This document shows positions 25,561-32,960 of a DNA stretch of 47,932 nucleotides, piece by piece. A model generated the notes under the pieces. It saw nothing but the letters and a program-made list of their open reading frames with translations. It had not been told where the DNA came from and ran no database searches. Made by a program: the position numbers and the translations under genes. The first letter of the stretch is position 1, and the number at the start of each line of letters is the position of its first letter. This DNA is from Marinilabiliales bacterium (lineage in GTDB: Bacteria > Bacteroidota > Bacteroidia > Bacteroidales > SZUA-534), in assembly GCA_003512955.1 (NCBI GenBank), contig DOTG01000005.1, positions 1 to 47,932 of the forward strand. Reading direction: 5' to 3'.

Positions 25561-26109
25561 GTGAAAGATTTTTCAGAACATATTCTGGATATTGTGCAAA
25601 ACAGCATCAGGGCAAATGCCAATGACATCGGGATTGCTGTTTTGGAATCGAAGAAACAGAACCTTTACCAAATTACCATCACTGATAATGGCAAAGGAAT
25701 GGATGCCGAAACACTGTCTAAAGTGGTCGATCCGTTTTATACTTCACGGACCACAAGAAAAGTAGGGCTGGGTATTCCCCTGTTTAAGCAAAATGCAGAG
25801 CTGACAGGGGGAAATATGACAATAAACTCCGATTTGGGTAAAGGTACCATCATTTCTGCCCAATTTATCCTGAACCATCTCGATAGACTTCCGGTGGGCG
25901 ATTTAGGGGGTACCTACCTGCTTTTAGTCACCGCCAATCAAAACATTAATTTTAAAATTACCCATACAACCGACCAAGGCGAATTCAACTTCGACACCAG
26001 GGAGGTGAAGGCTATTTTAGGCAATGTTCCTGTCACAGAAGTTTCCGTAAGGAAATTTTTAAAAGAAATGCTTCAGGAAAACTTGAATGAAATTGGTGCG
26101 GAATGCTAG
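25561..26109 (+). CDS. Histidine-kinase-like ATPase domain protein (GHKL)
   Basis: A 182-residue protein that is little more than an HATPase_c domain: the N-box ILDIVQNSIRANA, the G1 box ITDNGKGMD, VDPFYTSRTTRKVGLGIPL (G2-like) and LGKGTIISA, then about 60 further residues. It lacks a phosphoacceptor His domain. The start is a GTG at 25561, 75 bases after the PHP stop. It is the last gene of the regulatory run before the hydrogenase operon and could act on the DRTGG proteins or the sensor; that is inference from position. Confidence 0.82.
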   Translation: MKDFSEHILDIVQNSIRANANDIGIAVLESKKQNLYQITITDNGKGMDAETLSKVVDPFYTSRTTRKVGLGIPLFKQNAELTGGNMTINSDLGKGTIISAQFILNHLDRLPVGDLGGTYLLLVTANQNINFKITHTTDQGEFNFDTREVKAILGNVPVTEVSVRKFLKEMLQENLNEIGAEC

Positions 26110-26454
26110 GGGATGTTCAATTTAATTCAGCAATTTTTGACGGGGTCAATTTACTTCTTTTCTCTTGAAAAATCCAATGACAAACTAAAGGTTTGCTATT
26201 AAACATACTTCCATTGCCATCTTTGTATTCGCCGAAAGTGACTGTTTGGGCGATAGTCCTATTAATCATTTAAAAATAAGAATTCTAGAAAAAGTTATCT
26301 AAATTACCTCCTTTGAAACATGATAAAAATCATATGAAAAAACCCTTATATAAACCGAGTCTAAATAACTGATATAACCCATGTTAGACTTTTTTCGTAA
26401 ACTTGCACCAAAATATAAATCAGATCTTTTTAAGTAACTAAAGCGATATAATTT
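26110..26454. other. Upstream region of the hydrogenase operon
   Basis: A 345-base AT-rich stretch without a gene. It contains a small hairpin (CAAAC at 26182-26186 with GTTTG at 26192-26196), a CRP/FNR-like palindrome at 26320-26333, and a weak -7-like TAAACTTG at 26398-26405 about 50 bases before the first hydrogenase gene. It probably holds the operon promoter and its control sites. Confidence 0.5.
26320..26333. promoter_or_regulatory. CRP/FNR-family-like box upstream of hydrogenase genes
   Basis: ATGATAAAAATCAT is a perfect palindrome around TGAT-N4-ATCA, the core of CRP/FNR superfamily sites (FNR consensus TTGAT-N4-ATCAA). It lies 122 bases before the first hydrogenase start. An oxygen- or redox-responsive regulator binding here would fit the operon's role; the AT-rich background makes chance occurrence possible. 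Confidence 0.4.
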
Positions 26455-26859
26455 ATGGTAAAAGTGAAGTCGTTAGCCGATTTGCAAAACCTCAAAGCAA
26501 ATTTGCAGACCAAGGTTGATTTAAGGGAAAAGGGAGACAGTGCTGAAAGATTGGTACAAGTGAGAGTGGCTATGGCAACTTGTGGAATTGCATCTGGAGC
26601 CAAAAAAGTAATGGAATTTTTCATTGACGAGTTGGAAAAACGGAATATTGATGCAGTGGTTACCCAAACCGGTTGCATGGGTTATTGCTACGCAGAACCA
26701 ACTATTGAGGTAAAATTACCCAATCAGGATCCGGTGGTTTTTGGATATGTAGATTCAAAAAAAGCCGATGAGATCATTGAAAAATACATCAAAAACGGGG
26801 AGCTGGTACCTGGAATTATCCCTGTGAATTATGAAACTATTGACAACAATAACCAATAG
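26455..26859 (+). CDS. hndB: HndB-like [2Fe-2S] subunit of NAD(P)-linked [FeFe]-hydrogenase
   Basis: A 134-residue thioredoxin-like [2Fe-2S] ferredoxin corresponding to HndB of tetrameric NADP-reducing hydrogenases. The cluster region shows ATCGIASGAKKV and, later, QTGCMGYCYAEP. It opens the hydrogenase operon. The next gene's Shine-Dalgarno AGGAGG (26858-26863) overlaps this gene's TAG stop, which suggests coupled translation. It probably relays electrons between the diaphorase and the hydrogenase subunits in the cytoplasm. Confidence 0.87.
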   Translation: MVKVKSLADLQNLKANLQTKVDLREKGDSAERLVQVRVAMATCGIASGAKKVMEFFIDELEKRNIDAVVTQTGCMGYCYAEPTIEVKLPNQDPVVFGYVDSKKADEIIEKYIKNGELVPGIIPVNYETIDNNNQ

Positions 26860-26871
26860 GAGGAAATTAGA

Positions 26872-28665
26872 ATGGCAAAATATAAAATGCATCTTCTCGT
26901 TTGTGGTGGCACTGGTTGCAGAGCCTCAGCCAGCGATGCAATAGTAGGTAAACTGCAAAAAGAATTGGATGAAAAAAACCTTCAGGACGAAGTTCAGGTA
27001 GTTATGACTGGCTGTTTTGGGTTTTGTGAAAAGGGCCCTATCGTGAAGGTATTGCCCGACAACACTTTTTACGTGCAGGTAAAACCTGACGATGCCAAAG
27101 TGATTGTGGAAGAACACGTGATAAAAGGCCGTAAGGTAGAGAAACTGCTTTATAAAGATCCAGCCGATCAAAAAGAAATCAGCGACTCAAAACACATGGG
27201 TTTCTATAAAAAACAATTGCGTATTGCCTTGCGGAATTGCGGAGTGATAAACCCGGAAAATATTGAAGAAGCCATTGCCCGTGATGCATACGCTGCTTTG
27301 GCTAAAGTATTGACCGAAATGACACCTCAGCAGGCCATTCAGGAGATGATTGATTCCGGATTACGTGGACGCGGGGGAGGTGGCTTTCCAACAGGTATGA
27401 AATGGAAGATTGCTTCACAAAACCATGCCGATCAAAAATATGTGGTTTGTAACGCCGACGAAGGTGACCCGGGAGCATTCATGGACCGTTCTATTCTGGA
27501 GGGCGACCCACATTCCGTTATTGAAGCCATGGCCATAAATGGTTACTGTATTGGGGCTACCAAAGGTTTGGTGTATATCAGGGCCGAATATCCTCTGGCC
27601 ATCGAGCGTTTAAAGATAGCCATCAATCAAGTACGCGAATACGGACTTTTAGGTGATGATATTTTAGGAACCGGATTTAGTTTCGATATTCAGCTTAGGT
27701 ATGGCGCCGGAGCATTTGTATGCGGTGAAGAAACAGCATTGATCCATTCCATGGAAGGTGAACGTGGCGAACCTACCTTTAAACCGCCATTCCCTGCTGA
27801 ATCTGGTTACCTGGGCAAGCCAACCAACGTGAACAATGTGGAAACTTATGCCAACATACCTGTTATCTATTTGAAAGGAGCCAATTGGTTTAATAAAATC
27901 GGTACAGCAAAGTCAAAAGGAACCAAAGTATTTGCTTTGGCCGGAAAAATAAATAACGTAGGTCTGATTGAAGTGCCCATGGGAACCACGCTTCGTGAGG
28001 TTATTTATGAAATCGGTGGTGGAATTAAAGATGGCAAAAAGTTTAAAGCCGTTCAAACCGGTGGTCCTTCCGGCGGTTGCTTAACCGAGAAACACCTGGA
28101 CACCCCAATTGATTACGACAATTTAATTGCTTCCGGTTCCATGATGGGTTCGGGGGGTATGATTGTAATGGACGAAGATGATTGCATGGTGTCGGTAGCG
28201 CGTTTCTATCTAGACTTTACCGTAGAAGAATCATGCGGAAAATGTGCTCCTTGCCGTATCGGAAACAAAAGGTTGCATGAGCAATTGGATATTATCTGCA
28301 AAGGAAAAGGAACTTTAGCTGACATGGATAAACTAAGGAACCTGAGTCATGTAATTAAAGACACATCGCTTTGTGGATTAGGGCAAACCTCTCCAAACCC
28401 TGTTCTTTCCACCCTTGATAATTTCTATGATGAATATCTGGAACATGTTCACGATAAAAAATGCCGTGCAGGTGTGTGTAAAGACCTGATGCAGTATATC
28501 ATTGATACTGAGCCTTGCGTAGGTTGTACCGCTTGTGCCAGGGTTTGTCCGGTAGGTGCTATTTCTGGTGAACGGAAAGGGCCACATACCATCGACCAGA
28601 CCATTTGTATCAAATGTGGTGCATGTATGGATAAATGTAAGTTTAACGCGATTAGCATACATTAA
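26872..28665 (+). CDS. hydB: HydB/HndC NADH-binding flavoprotein subunit of [FeFe]-hydrogenase
   Basis: A 597-residue diaphorase subunit of the NuoF type. An N-terminal thioredoxin-like [2Fe-2S] domain (VCGGTGCRAS, MTGCFGFC) is followed by the FMN/NADH domain (GRGGGGFPTGMKW, CNADEGDPGAFMDR, YGAGAFVCGEETALI), an SLBB-like part, the [4Fe-4S] motif SCGKCAPCR, and a C-terminal two-cluster ferredoxin domain (CVGCTACARVCPVGAI, CIKCGACMDKC). It oxidises or reduces NAD(P)H and is the site proposed for electron bifurcation in this group. A strong AGGAGG ribosome binding site, unusual for Bacteroidota, sits 8 bases before the ATG. Confidence 0.96.
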   Translation: MAKYKMHLLVCGGTGCRASASDAIVGKLQKELDEKNLQDEVQVVMTGCFGFCEKGPIVKVLPDNTFYVQVKPDDAKVIVEEHVIKGRKVEKLLYKDPADQKEISDSKHMGFYKKQLRIALRNCGVINPENIEEAIARDAYAALAKVLTEMTPQQAIQEMIDSGLRGRGGGGFPTGMKWKIASQNHADQKYVVCNADEGDPGAFMDRSILEGDPHSVIEAMAINGYCIGATKGLVYIRAEYPLAIERLKIAINQVREYGLLGDDILGTGFSFDIQLRYGAGAFVCGEETALIHSMEGERGEPTFKPPFPAESGYLGKPTNVNNVETYANIPVIYLKGANWFNKIGTAKSKGTKVFALAGKINNVGLIEVPMGTTLREVIYEIGGGIKDGKKFKAVQTGGPSGGCLTEKHLDTPIDYDNLIASGSMMGSGGMIVMDEDDCMVSVARFYLDFTVEESCGKCAPCRIGNKRLHEQLDIICKGKGTLADMDKLRNLSHVIKDTSLCGLGQTSPNPVLSTLDNFYDEYLEHVHDKKCRAGVCKDLMQYIIDTEPCVGCTACARVCPVGAISGERKGPHTIDQTICIKCGACMDKCKFNAISIH

Positions 28666-28681
28666 AAGAGGAGATTGAATA

Positions 28682-30451
28682 ATGGAATTTGTTAATTTAA
28701 CGATAGATAATAAGTCCGTAAAAGTAGAAAAAGGAACCAGCATCCTTAAAGCGGCACGCTCGGTAGGTATCGATATCCCTACCTTGTGTTATATGAGTCT
28801 GGGCGACATGAATATCGAAAACAAACCCGGAGGCTGCCGTATTTGTGTGGTAGAAGTTGAAGGACGCCGCAACCTCGCCCCGGCATGTTGTACCGATGCC
28901 CATACCGACATGGTAATTAAAACCAATACCATGCGCGTGTTAAATGCCCGCCGTACGGTGTTGGAATTAATATTGTCCGATCACCCTGCCGATTGCTTGA
29001 TTTGTGCCAAATCAGGCAACTGTGAGTTGCAGACCATGGCTCATAAATTGGGCGTCCGCGAGATTCATTATAAAGGTGAAATGTCAACCTACAAAGAAGA
29101 CTTTTCGCCATCCATCATCCGCGATATGGACAAATGTATTATGTGCCGCCGTTGCGAGATGATGTGTAACGAAGTTCAGACCGTTGGTGCGTTGTGGGGT
29201 GTTAACAGAGGATTTCAAGCCGTTGTCTCCCCGGCTTTTGAGATGGATTTGGAAAAATCGACCTGCACCTATTGTGGTCAGTGCGTAGCTGTCTGTCCTA
29301 CCGGAGCATTAACCGAAGTGGACCACACCAACCAGGTAATCCGGGCTTTGGCCGATCCAAGCAAAACCGTGGTAGTACAAACTGCCCCAGCCGTACGCGC
29401 TGCCTTAGGCGAAGAATTCGGTTTGAAACCGGGTACGTTGGTTACCGGAAAATTGGCTGCCGCCTTACGCAGGCTTGGTTTCAATTTTGTTTTTGATACC
29501 GATTTTGCAGCCGACTTGACCATTATGGAAGAAGGTACCGAACTTTTGGATAGGTTGGGCAGGCATTTGAATGGCGATAAAGAGGTGAAACTTCCTATTT
29601 TGACTTCATGTTGCCCGGGTTGGGTGAACTTTTTTGAAAAGCAGTTCCCCGAGATGAAAGAGATACCATCAACCGCCCGCTCTCCCCAGCAGATGTTTGG
29701 AGCCATTGCAAAAACCTATTTTGCCGAGAAAATAAAGGTGAACCGCAAGGATATGGTGGTGGTTTCAGTAATGCCTTGTTTGGCTAAAAAATACGAATGC
29801 CAACGTGAAGAATTCGCCACCGACGGCAATCCCGATGTAGATTTCTCCATCTCGACCCGCGAATTGGCTGCATTGATAAAAGGGGCCAACATCGACTTTA
29901 ATCTATTGCCCGACGAAGATTTCGATAATCCGCTGGGCGAATCGACCGGTGCCGCGGTTATTTTCGGTACTACAGGTGGTGTAATTGAGGCTGCTGTCCG
30001 CACTGCTTACGAAATTCAAACCAAGAAGAAACTGGAGAAAGTTGATTTCGAGGAATTACGTGGTTTGGAAGGTGTCCGCGAAGCTACCATTGATTTTAAT
30101 GGATTACCTATCCGGATTGGTATTGCTCATGGTTTAGGAAATGCCCGGAAATTACTTGAAGATATTAAAGCAGGTAAATCGTATTTCCATGCCATTGAAA
30201 TCATGGCTTGCCCCGGTGGTTGTATCGGTGGTGGAGGTCAACCCCTGCACCATGGCGATTCTTCTATTTTAAAAGCACGCCAGATGGCTATTTACCAAGA
30301 AGATAGAAATAAACCTATTCGGAAATCACACGAAAATCCATTCATTGTAAAATTATATGAGGAGTTTTTGAAACACCCGATGAGTGAAAAAGCGCATCAC
30401 CTGTTGCATACACACTACTTCAATAAAAAGAATGAGTTTATCATTGAGTAG
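28682..30451 (+). CDS. hydA: [FeFe]-hydrogenase catalytic subunit HydA/HndD (group A3 type)
   Basis: A 589-residue catalytic subunit that interconverts H2 with protons and electrons. Order of domains: plant-type [2Fe-2S] (CYMSLGDM...GGCRICVVEVEGR), His-ligated [4Fe-4S] (DHPADCLICAKSGNCELQ), two [4Fe-4S] clusters (CIMCRRCEMMC, CTYCGQCVAVCP), and the H-cluster domain with TSCCPGWVNF near residue 307, MPCLAKKYE near 364 and MACPGGCIGGGGQP near 508, all canonical. With its diaphorase partners it belongs to the NAD(P)-dependent, probably bifurcating, type. AGAGGAG at 28667-28673 gives it a good ribosome binding site. The maturases HydE, HydF and HydG are not in the window. Confidence 0.97.
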   Translation: MEFVNLTIDNKSVKVEKGTSILKAARSVGIDIPTLCYMSLGDMNIENKPGGCRICVVEVEGRRNLAPACCTDAHTDMVIKTNTMRVLNARRTVLELILSDHPADCLICAKSGNCELQTMAHKLGVREIHYKGEMSTYKEDFSPSIIRDMDKCIMCRRCEMMCNEVQTVGALWGVNRGFQAVVSPAFEMDLEKSTCTYCGQCVAVCPTGALTEVDHTNQVIRALADPSKTVVVQTAPAVRAALGEEFGLKPGTLVTGKLAAALRRLGFNFVFDTDFAADLTIMEEGTELLDRLGRHLNGDKEVKLPILTSCCPGWVNFFEKQFPEMKEIPSTARSPQQMFGAIAKTYFAEKIKVNRKDMVVVSVMPCLAKKYECQREEFATDGNPDVDFSISTRELAALIKGANIDFNLLPDEDFDNPLGESTGAAVIFGTTGGVIEAAVRTAYEIQTKKKLEKVDFEELRGLEGVREATIDFNGLPIRIGIAHGLGNARKLLEDIKAGKSYFHAIEIMACPGGCIGGGGQPLHHGDSSILKARQMAIYQEDRNKPIRKSHENPFIVKLYEEFLKHPMSEKAHHLLHTHYFNKKNEFIIE

Positions 30452-30487
30452 GGGCCAATTCATGTTGAACGTATAAAGAAAAAGATT

Positions 30488-30970
30488 ATGTCAAGCGTAA
30501 AAATAAAACTGAACCCGAAAGAGGTTGAAAAACTTAAAGAGGTGTGTGTTTCATTTAACAATGAAGCGGGAGAACTGATTAACGTGTTGCACAAAGCACA
30601 AAGCCTGTTTGGCTACCTGCCTGCTGAAGTGCAGGAAATTGTGGCTCAGGAATTAAAAATACCTGTAGCCAAAGTTTACGGAGTGGTCACGTTCTATTCC
30701 TTTTTTACCATGATTCCTAAAGGGCAGCACCCGATTTCAGTTTGCACAGGAACAGCCTGTTATGTCCGTGGAGCTGAAAAGGTACTCGATGAATTCAAGC
30801 GCCGTTTAAAGATTGAGGTAGGCGAAACCAGCCCCGACGGCAAATTCTCATTAAGCTGCCTGCGTTGTGTAGGTGCTTGCGGATTGGCTCCGGTGGTATT
30901 GGTCGGCGAAAAGGTATATGGTCGGGTTTCGCCCGACGGTGTAGCTGAAATTTTAGCCGAATACGAATAA
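30488..30970 (+). CDS. hydC: HydC/HndA NuoE-like [2Fe-2S] subunit of [FeFe]-hydrogenase
   Basis: A 160-residue NuoE-type subunit. The thioredoxin-like [2Fe-2S] ligands are CTGTACYVRGA and CLRCVGACGLAP, and the N-terminal helical part (LINVLHKAQSLFGYLPAEVQEIVAQELKIP) is typical. It completes the four-gene set in the order hndB, hydB, hydA, hydC, with a gap of 36 bases after hydA, and is followed by a strong terminator. Its cluster passes electrons between HydB and the other subunits. Confidence 0.95.
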   Translation: MSSVKIKLNPKEVEKLKEVCVSFNNEAGELINVLHKAQSLFGYLPAEVQEIVAQELKIPVAKVYGVVTFYSFFTMIPKGQHPISVCTGTACYVRGAEKVLDEFKRRLKIEVGETSPDGKFSLSCLRCVGACGLAPVVLVGEKVYGRVSPDGVAEILAEYE

Positions 30971-30999
30971 AAATATTTCTGATATTTTGTAGTTTACAG

Positions 31000-31028
31000 A
31001 AGGCTGTCTCATACGAGATGGCCTTTTG
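31000..31028 (+). terminator. Rho-independent terminator of the hydrogenase operon
   Basis: AAGGCTGTCTC (31000-31010) pairs along its whole length with GAGATGGCCTT (31015-31025), allowing two G-U pairs, around a 4-base loop and followed by TT. It lies 30 bases after the hydC stop. Confidence 0.85.
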
Positions 31029-31061
31029 TACGATATTATCCCATCATTGGACAATGAGTGC

Positions 31062-31090
31062 TTGGTTAAATTACTTTTTTTGTATGTTTG
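31062..31090 (+). promoter_or_regulatory. Housekeeping-type promoter before the ECF sigma gene
   Basis: TATGTTTG at 31083-31090 matches TAnnTTTG exactly; TTGG at 31062-31065 is a partial -33 match with a 17-bp spacer. It lies 20 bases before the TTG start at 31111, so transcription of the sigma gene appears independent of the sigma-type element found farther downstream. Confidence 0.4.
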
Positions 31091-31110
31091 TGTCAATTGA
31101 ATGTACCTGA

Positions 31111-31686
31111 TTGGAAACTGTAGCTCAAAATAGTATTGTTTTTTCCCTTGACAAACAGCAGTTTGAACTGCTTTTCAAGGCTCATTACAGCAACTTGTGT
31201 GCTTATGCCAATAATTTTTTGAAAGATTTGGAAGCATCTGAGGAGGTAGTCCAGGAAGTGCTTTTCAAGCTCTGGATAAACCGCGAAACCATTGAAATTA
31301 CTGCTTCGGTACAATCATACCTTTATAAAGCGGTAAGGAACAGTTGTTTGAATGTAATCAAACATGTAAATATCCGCGAGAAGCATAAAATCCATAACGA
31401 ACGGATAATTCAAATGGAAGAACAATCGGATGAGGATCAAATGATTGTGTCGGAATTGGAACAAAAAATAAGGCAAACCATTGACCAGTTGCCTATTGAG
31501 CGGCGGAAAATATTCATTATGAGCCGATACGATGGTTTAAAATATCAGGAAATTGCCAATAAACTGGGCATATCGGTTAAAACGGTAGAAAACCAGATGG
31601 GTAGTGCACTCAAGTTTATGCGGAGTGAATTGGCCGATTACCTGCCGTGGGTGATTTTGTTTTTGGGCCACTTTTTAAAAAATTGA
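31111..31686 (+). CDS. ECF-type RNA polymerase sigma factor (FecI-like)
   Basis: A 191-residue ECF sigma factor. Region 2 reads FELLFKAHYSNLCAYANNFLKDLEASEEVVQEVLFKLW. Region 4 has LPIERRKIFIMSRYDGLKYQEIANKLGISVKTVENQMGSALKFMR, the standard helix-turn-helix. The start is probably the TTG at 31111 since no ATG lies in a suitable place. It begins a surface-signalling locus: FecR anti-sigma next, then an STN-bearing protein. The gap of 236 bases to fecR holds a candidate sigma-specific promoter. Confidence 0.92.
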   Translation: METVAQNSIVFSLDKQQFELLFKAHYSNLCAYANNFLKDLEASEEVVQEVLFKLWINRETIEITASVQSYLYKAVRNSCLNVIKHVNIREKHKIHNERIIQMEEQSDEDQMIVSELEQKIRQTIDQLPIERRKIFIMSRYDGLKYQEIANKLGISVKTVENQMGSALKFMRSELADYLPWVILFLGHFLKN

Positions 31687-31880
31687 TTTTAATAGCATGC
31701 AGTACAACTTATTAACAAAACATATAAATTCCGTAGGCGTAATATGAGTGGTCAAGAGAATGAGCTTTTTAGTAGTGGCACGGCTTCTCTAAATTGTAGG
31801 CGAGAAAGTGATTTTAAAACTTACACATTCGATATAGCCGCCCCGAGATTTGCTGATTTTAGGAAATATATAAAACTCAA

Positions 31881-31907
31881 ATAGGGGTAAAACAAAATCC
31901 GATTGTC
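31881..31907 (+). promoter_or_regulatory. Candidate ECF-sigma-dependent promoter upstream of fecR
   Basis: ATAGGGGTA (31881-31889), 13 bases, then TTGTC (31903-31907), 15 bases before the FecR ATG at 31923. The same two boxes with the same 13-base spacing recur at 35222-35248 ahead of the next transcription unit of the locus. GGGGTA-type elements between ECF sigma and FecR genes are, from general knowledge, a recurring feature in Bacteroidota. Confidence 0.65.
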
Positions 31908-31922
31908 TTACCCATATAAACG

Positions 31923-32960
31923 ATGGAAAACAATAAATTACATATCGATGAAGTAATACTGGCGCAGTTTCTTTTAGGAGAAACCACAGCCCATCAGACG
32001 GAACAGGTCATGCAATGGTTGCTTGAGTCTGCGCAAAACCAAAAAATGCTCGACCAATTGGAAACGCTTTGGGCTGAGTCGGGCAAACTGACCCCAACTC
32101 CTGTTGCGGTTGATGTTCAGCAGGCTTGGGATTTAGTGTCGGAAAAAGTAGATTCATACAGCCAGCACCAAAACGCTAAAATTATCCCTATTGTAAAAAC
32201 CAATTGGTTCCGGATGATATCTGGTGCGGCTGCTGTTCTGATAGTAGGACTGGCAATTTTCAGGATTGTTTTTGGACCGCTATTCCCGGCTCAAACGCGG
32301 ACTCTGGTCAGTACCGATACAATGATCAAAACCTTTTTACCCGACGGTTCGGTAGTGGCTTTGAACAGCAATTCACAAATCTCCTTTCCCGAAAAATTTG
32401 ATAAAAAGAACAGAGCAGTGATCTTGGAAGGAGAGGGTTTTTTCAAAGTACAGCCCAATCCCAAACAGCCATTTGTTATTCAGGCTGGTGGCGCGTTTGT
32501 AAAGGTATTGGGTACATCATTCAGCGTAAAAGCCCATCGTGGTAGCGATGTTGAAATAGCAGTTGCAACAGGTCTGGTAGAATTGTACCGGATTGATAGC
32601 ATAACTGGTGACACAGCTTCCGTTCAATTAGCTTCCGGCCAAAAGGGGATTTTACCCCATGCCTCAGGAATACCTAAATTGTTGGACCAACCGATGGCTC
32701 CCGATGACTTGTTCTGGGCCGACCAGACACTCATCTTTAAAAAAACAAAGCTTTCTACTGTATTTGAGGTGCTTACAAAACATTATCAGGTGTTGGTAAA
32801 GGTGAGTAACCCTGGAGTTCTGGATTGCCTTTATACGGCTTCTTTTACAGGAAACTCCATTGATGAGATACTTTCATTGATAGCCATCACTTATAAGTTT
32901 GAGATGGTTCATTATGATACTATGTATGAATTGAAGGGGAATGGTTGTTTAGATGAGTAA
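31923..32960 (+). CDS. FecR-type anti-sigma factor
   Basis: A 345-residue single-pass inner-membrane anti-sigma protein. The N-terminal cytoplasmic part (about 95 residues) would hold the sigma factor. A transmembrane helix follows at about residues 98-115 (MISGAAAVLIVGLAIF), then the periplasmic FecR domain (FLPDGSVVALNSNSQISFPEKF, RAVILEGEGFFKVQPNPKQPFVIQAGGAFVKVLGTSFSV) and the C-terminal STN-like DUF4974-type segment (LIFKKTKLSTVFEVLTKHY, CLYTASFTGNSIDEILSLIA). It overlaps the next gene by 8 bases, so the two are translationally coupled. Confidence 0.92.
   Translation: MENNKLHIDEVILAQFLLGETTAHQTEQVMQWLLESAQNQKMLDQLETLWAESGKLTPTPVAVDVQQAWDLVSEKVDSYSQHQNAKIIPIVKTNWFRMISGAAAVLIVGLAIFRIVFGPLFPAQTRTLVSTDTMIKTFLPDGSVVALNSNSQISFPEKFDKKNRAVILEGEGFFKVQPNPKQPFVIQAGGAFVKVLGTSFSVKAHRGSDVEIAVATGLVELYRIDSITGDTASVQLASGQKGILPHASGIPKLLDQPMAPDDLFWADQTLIFKKTKLSTVFEVLTKHYQVLVKVSNPGVLDCLYTASFTGNSIDEILSLIAITYKFEMVHYDTMYELKGNGCLDE

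Noticed and set aside
29278..29706. 142-codon minus-strand frame inside hydA
   Set aside because: Antisense of canonical H-cluster coding sequence; low-complexity translation.
31111..31686. Sigma and FecR as part of the hydrogenase operon
   Set aside because: A strong intrinsic terminator at 31000-31025 and a promoter element at 31083-31090 separate them.
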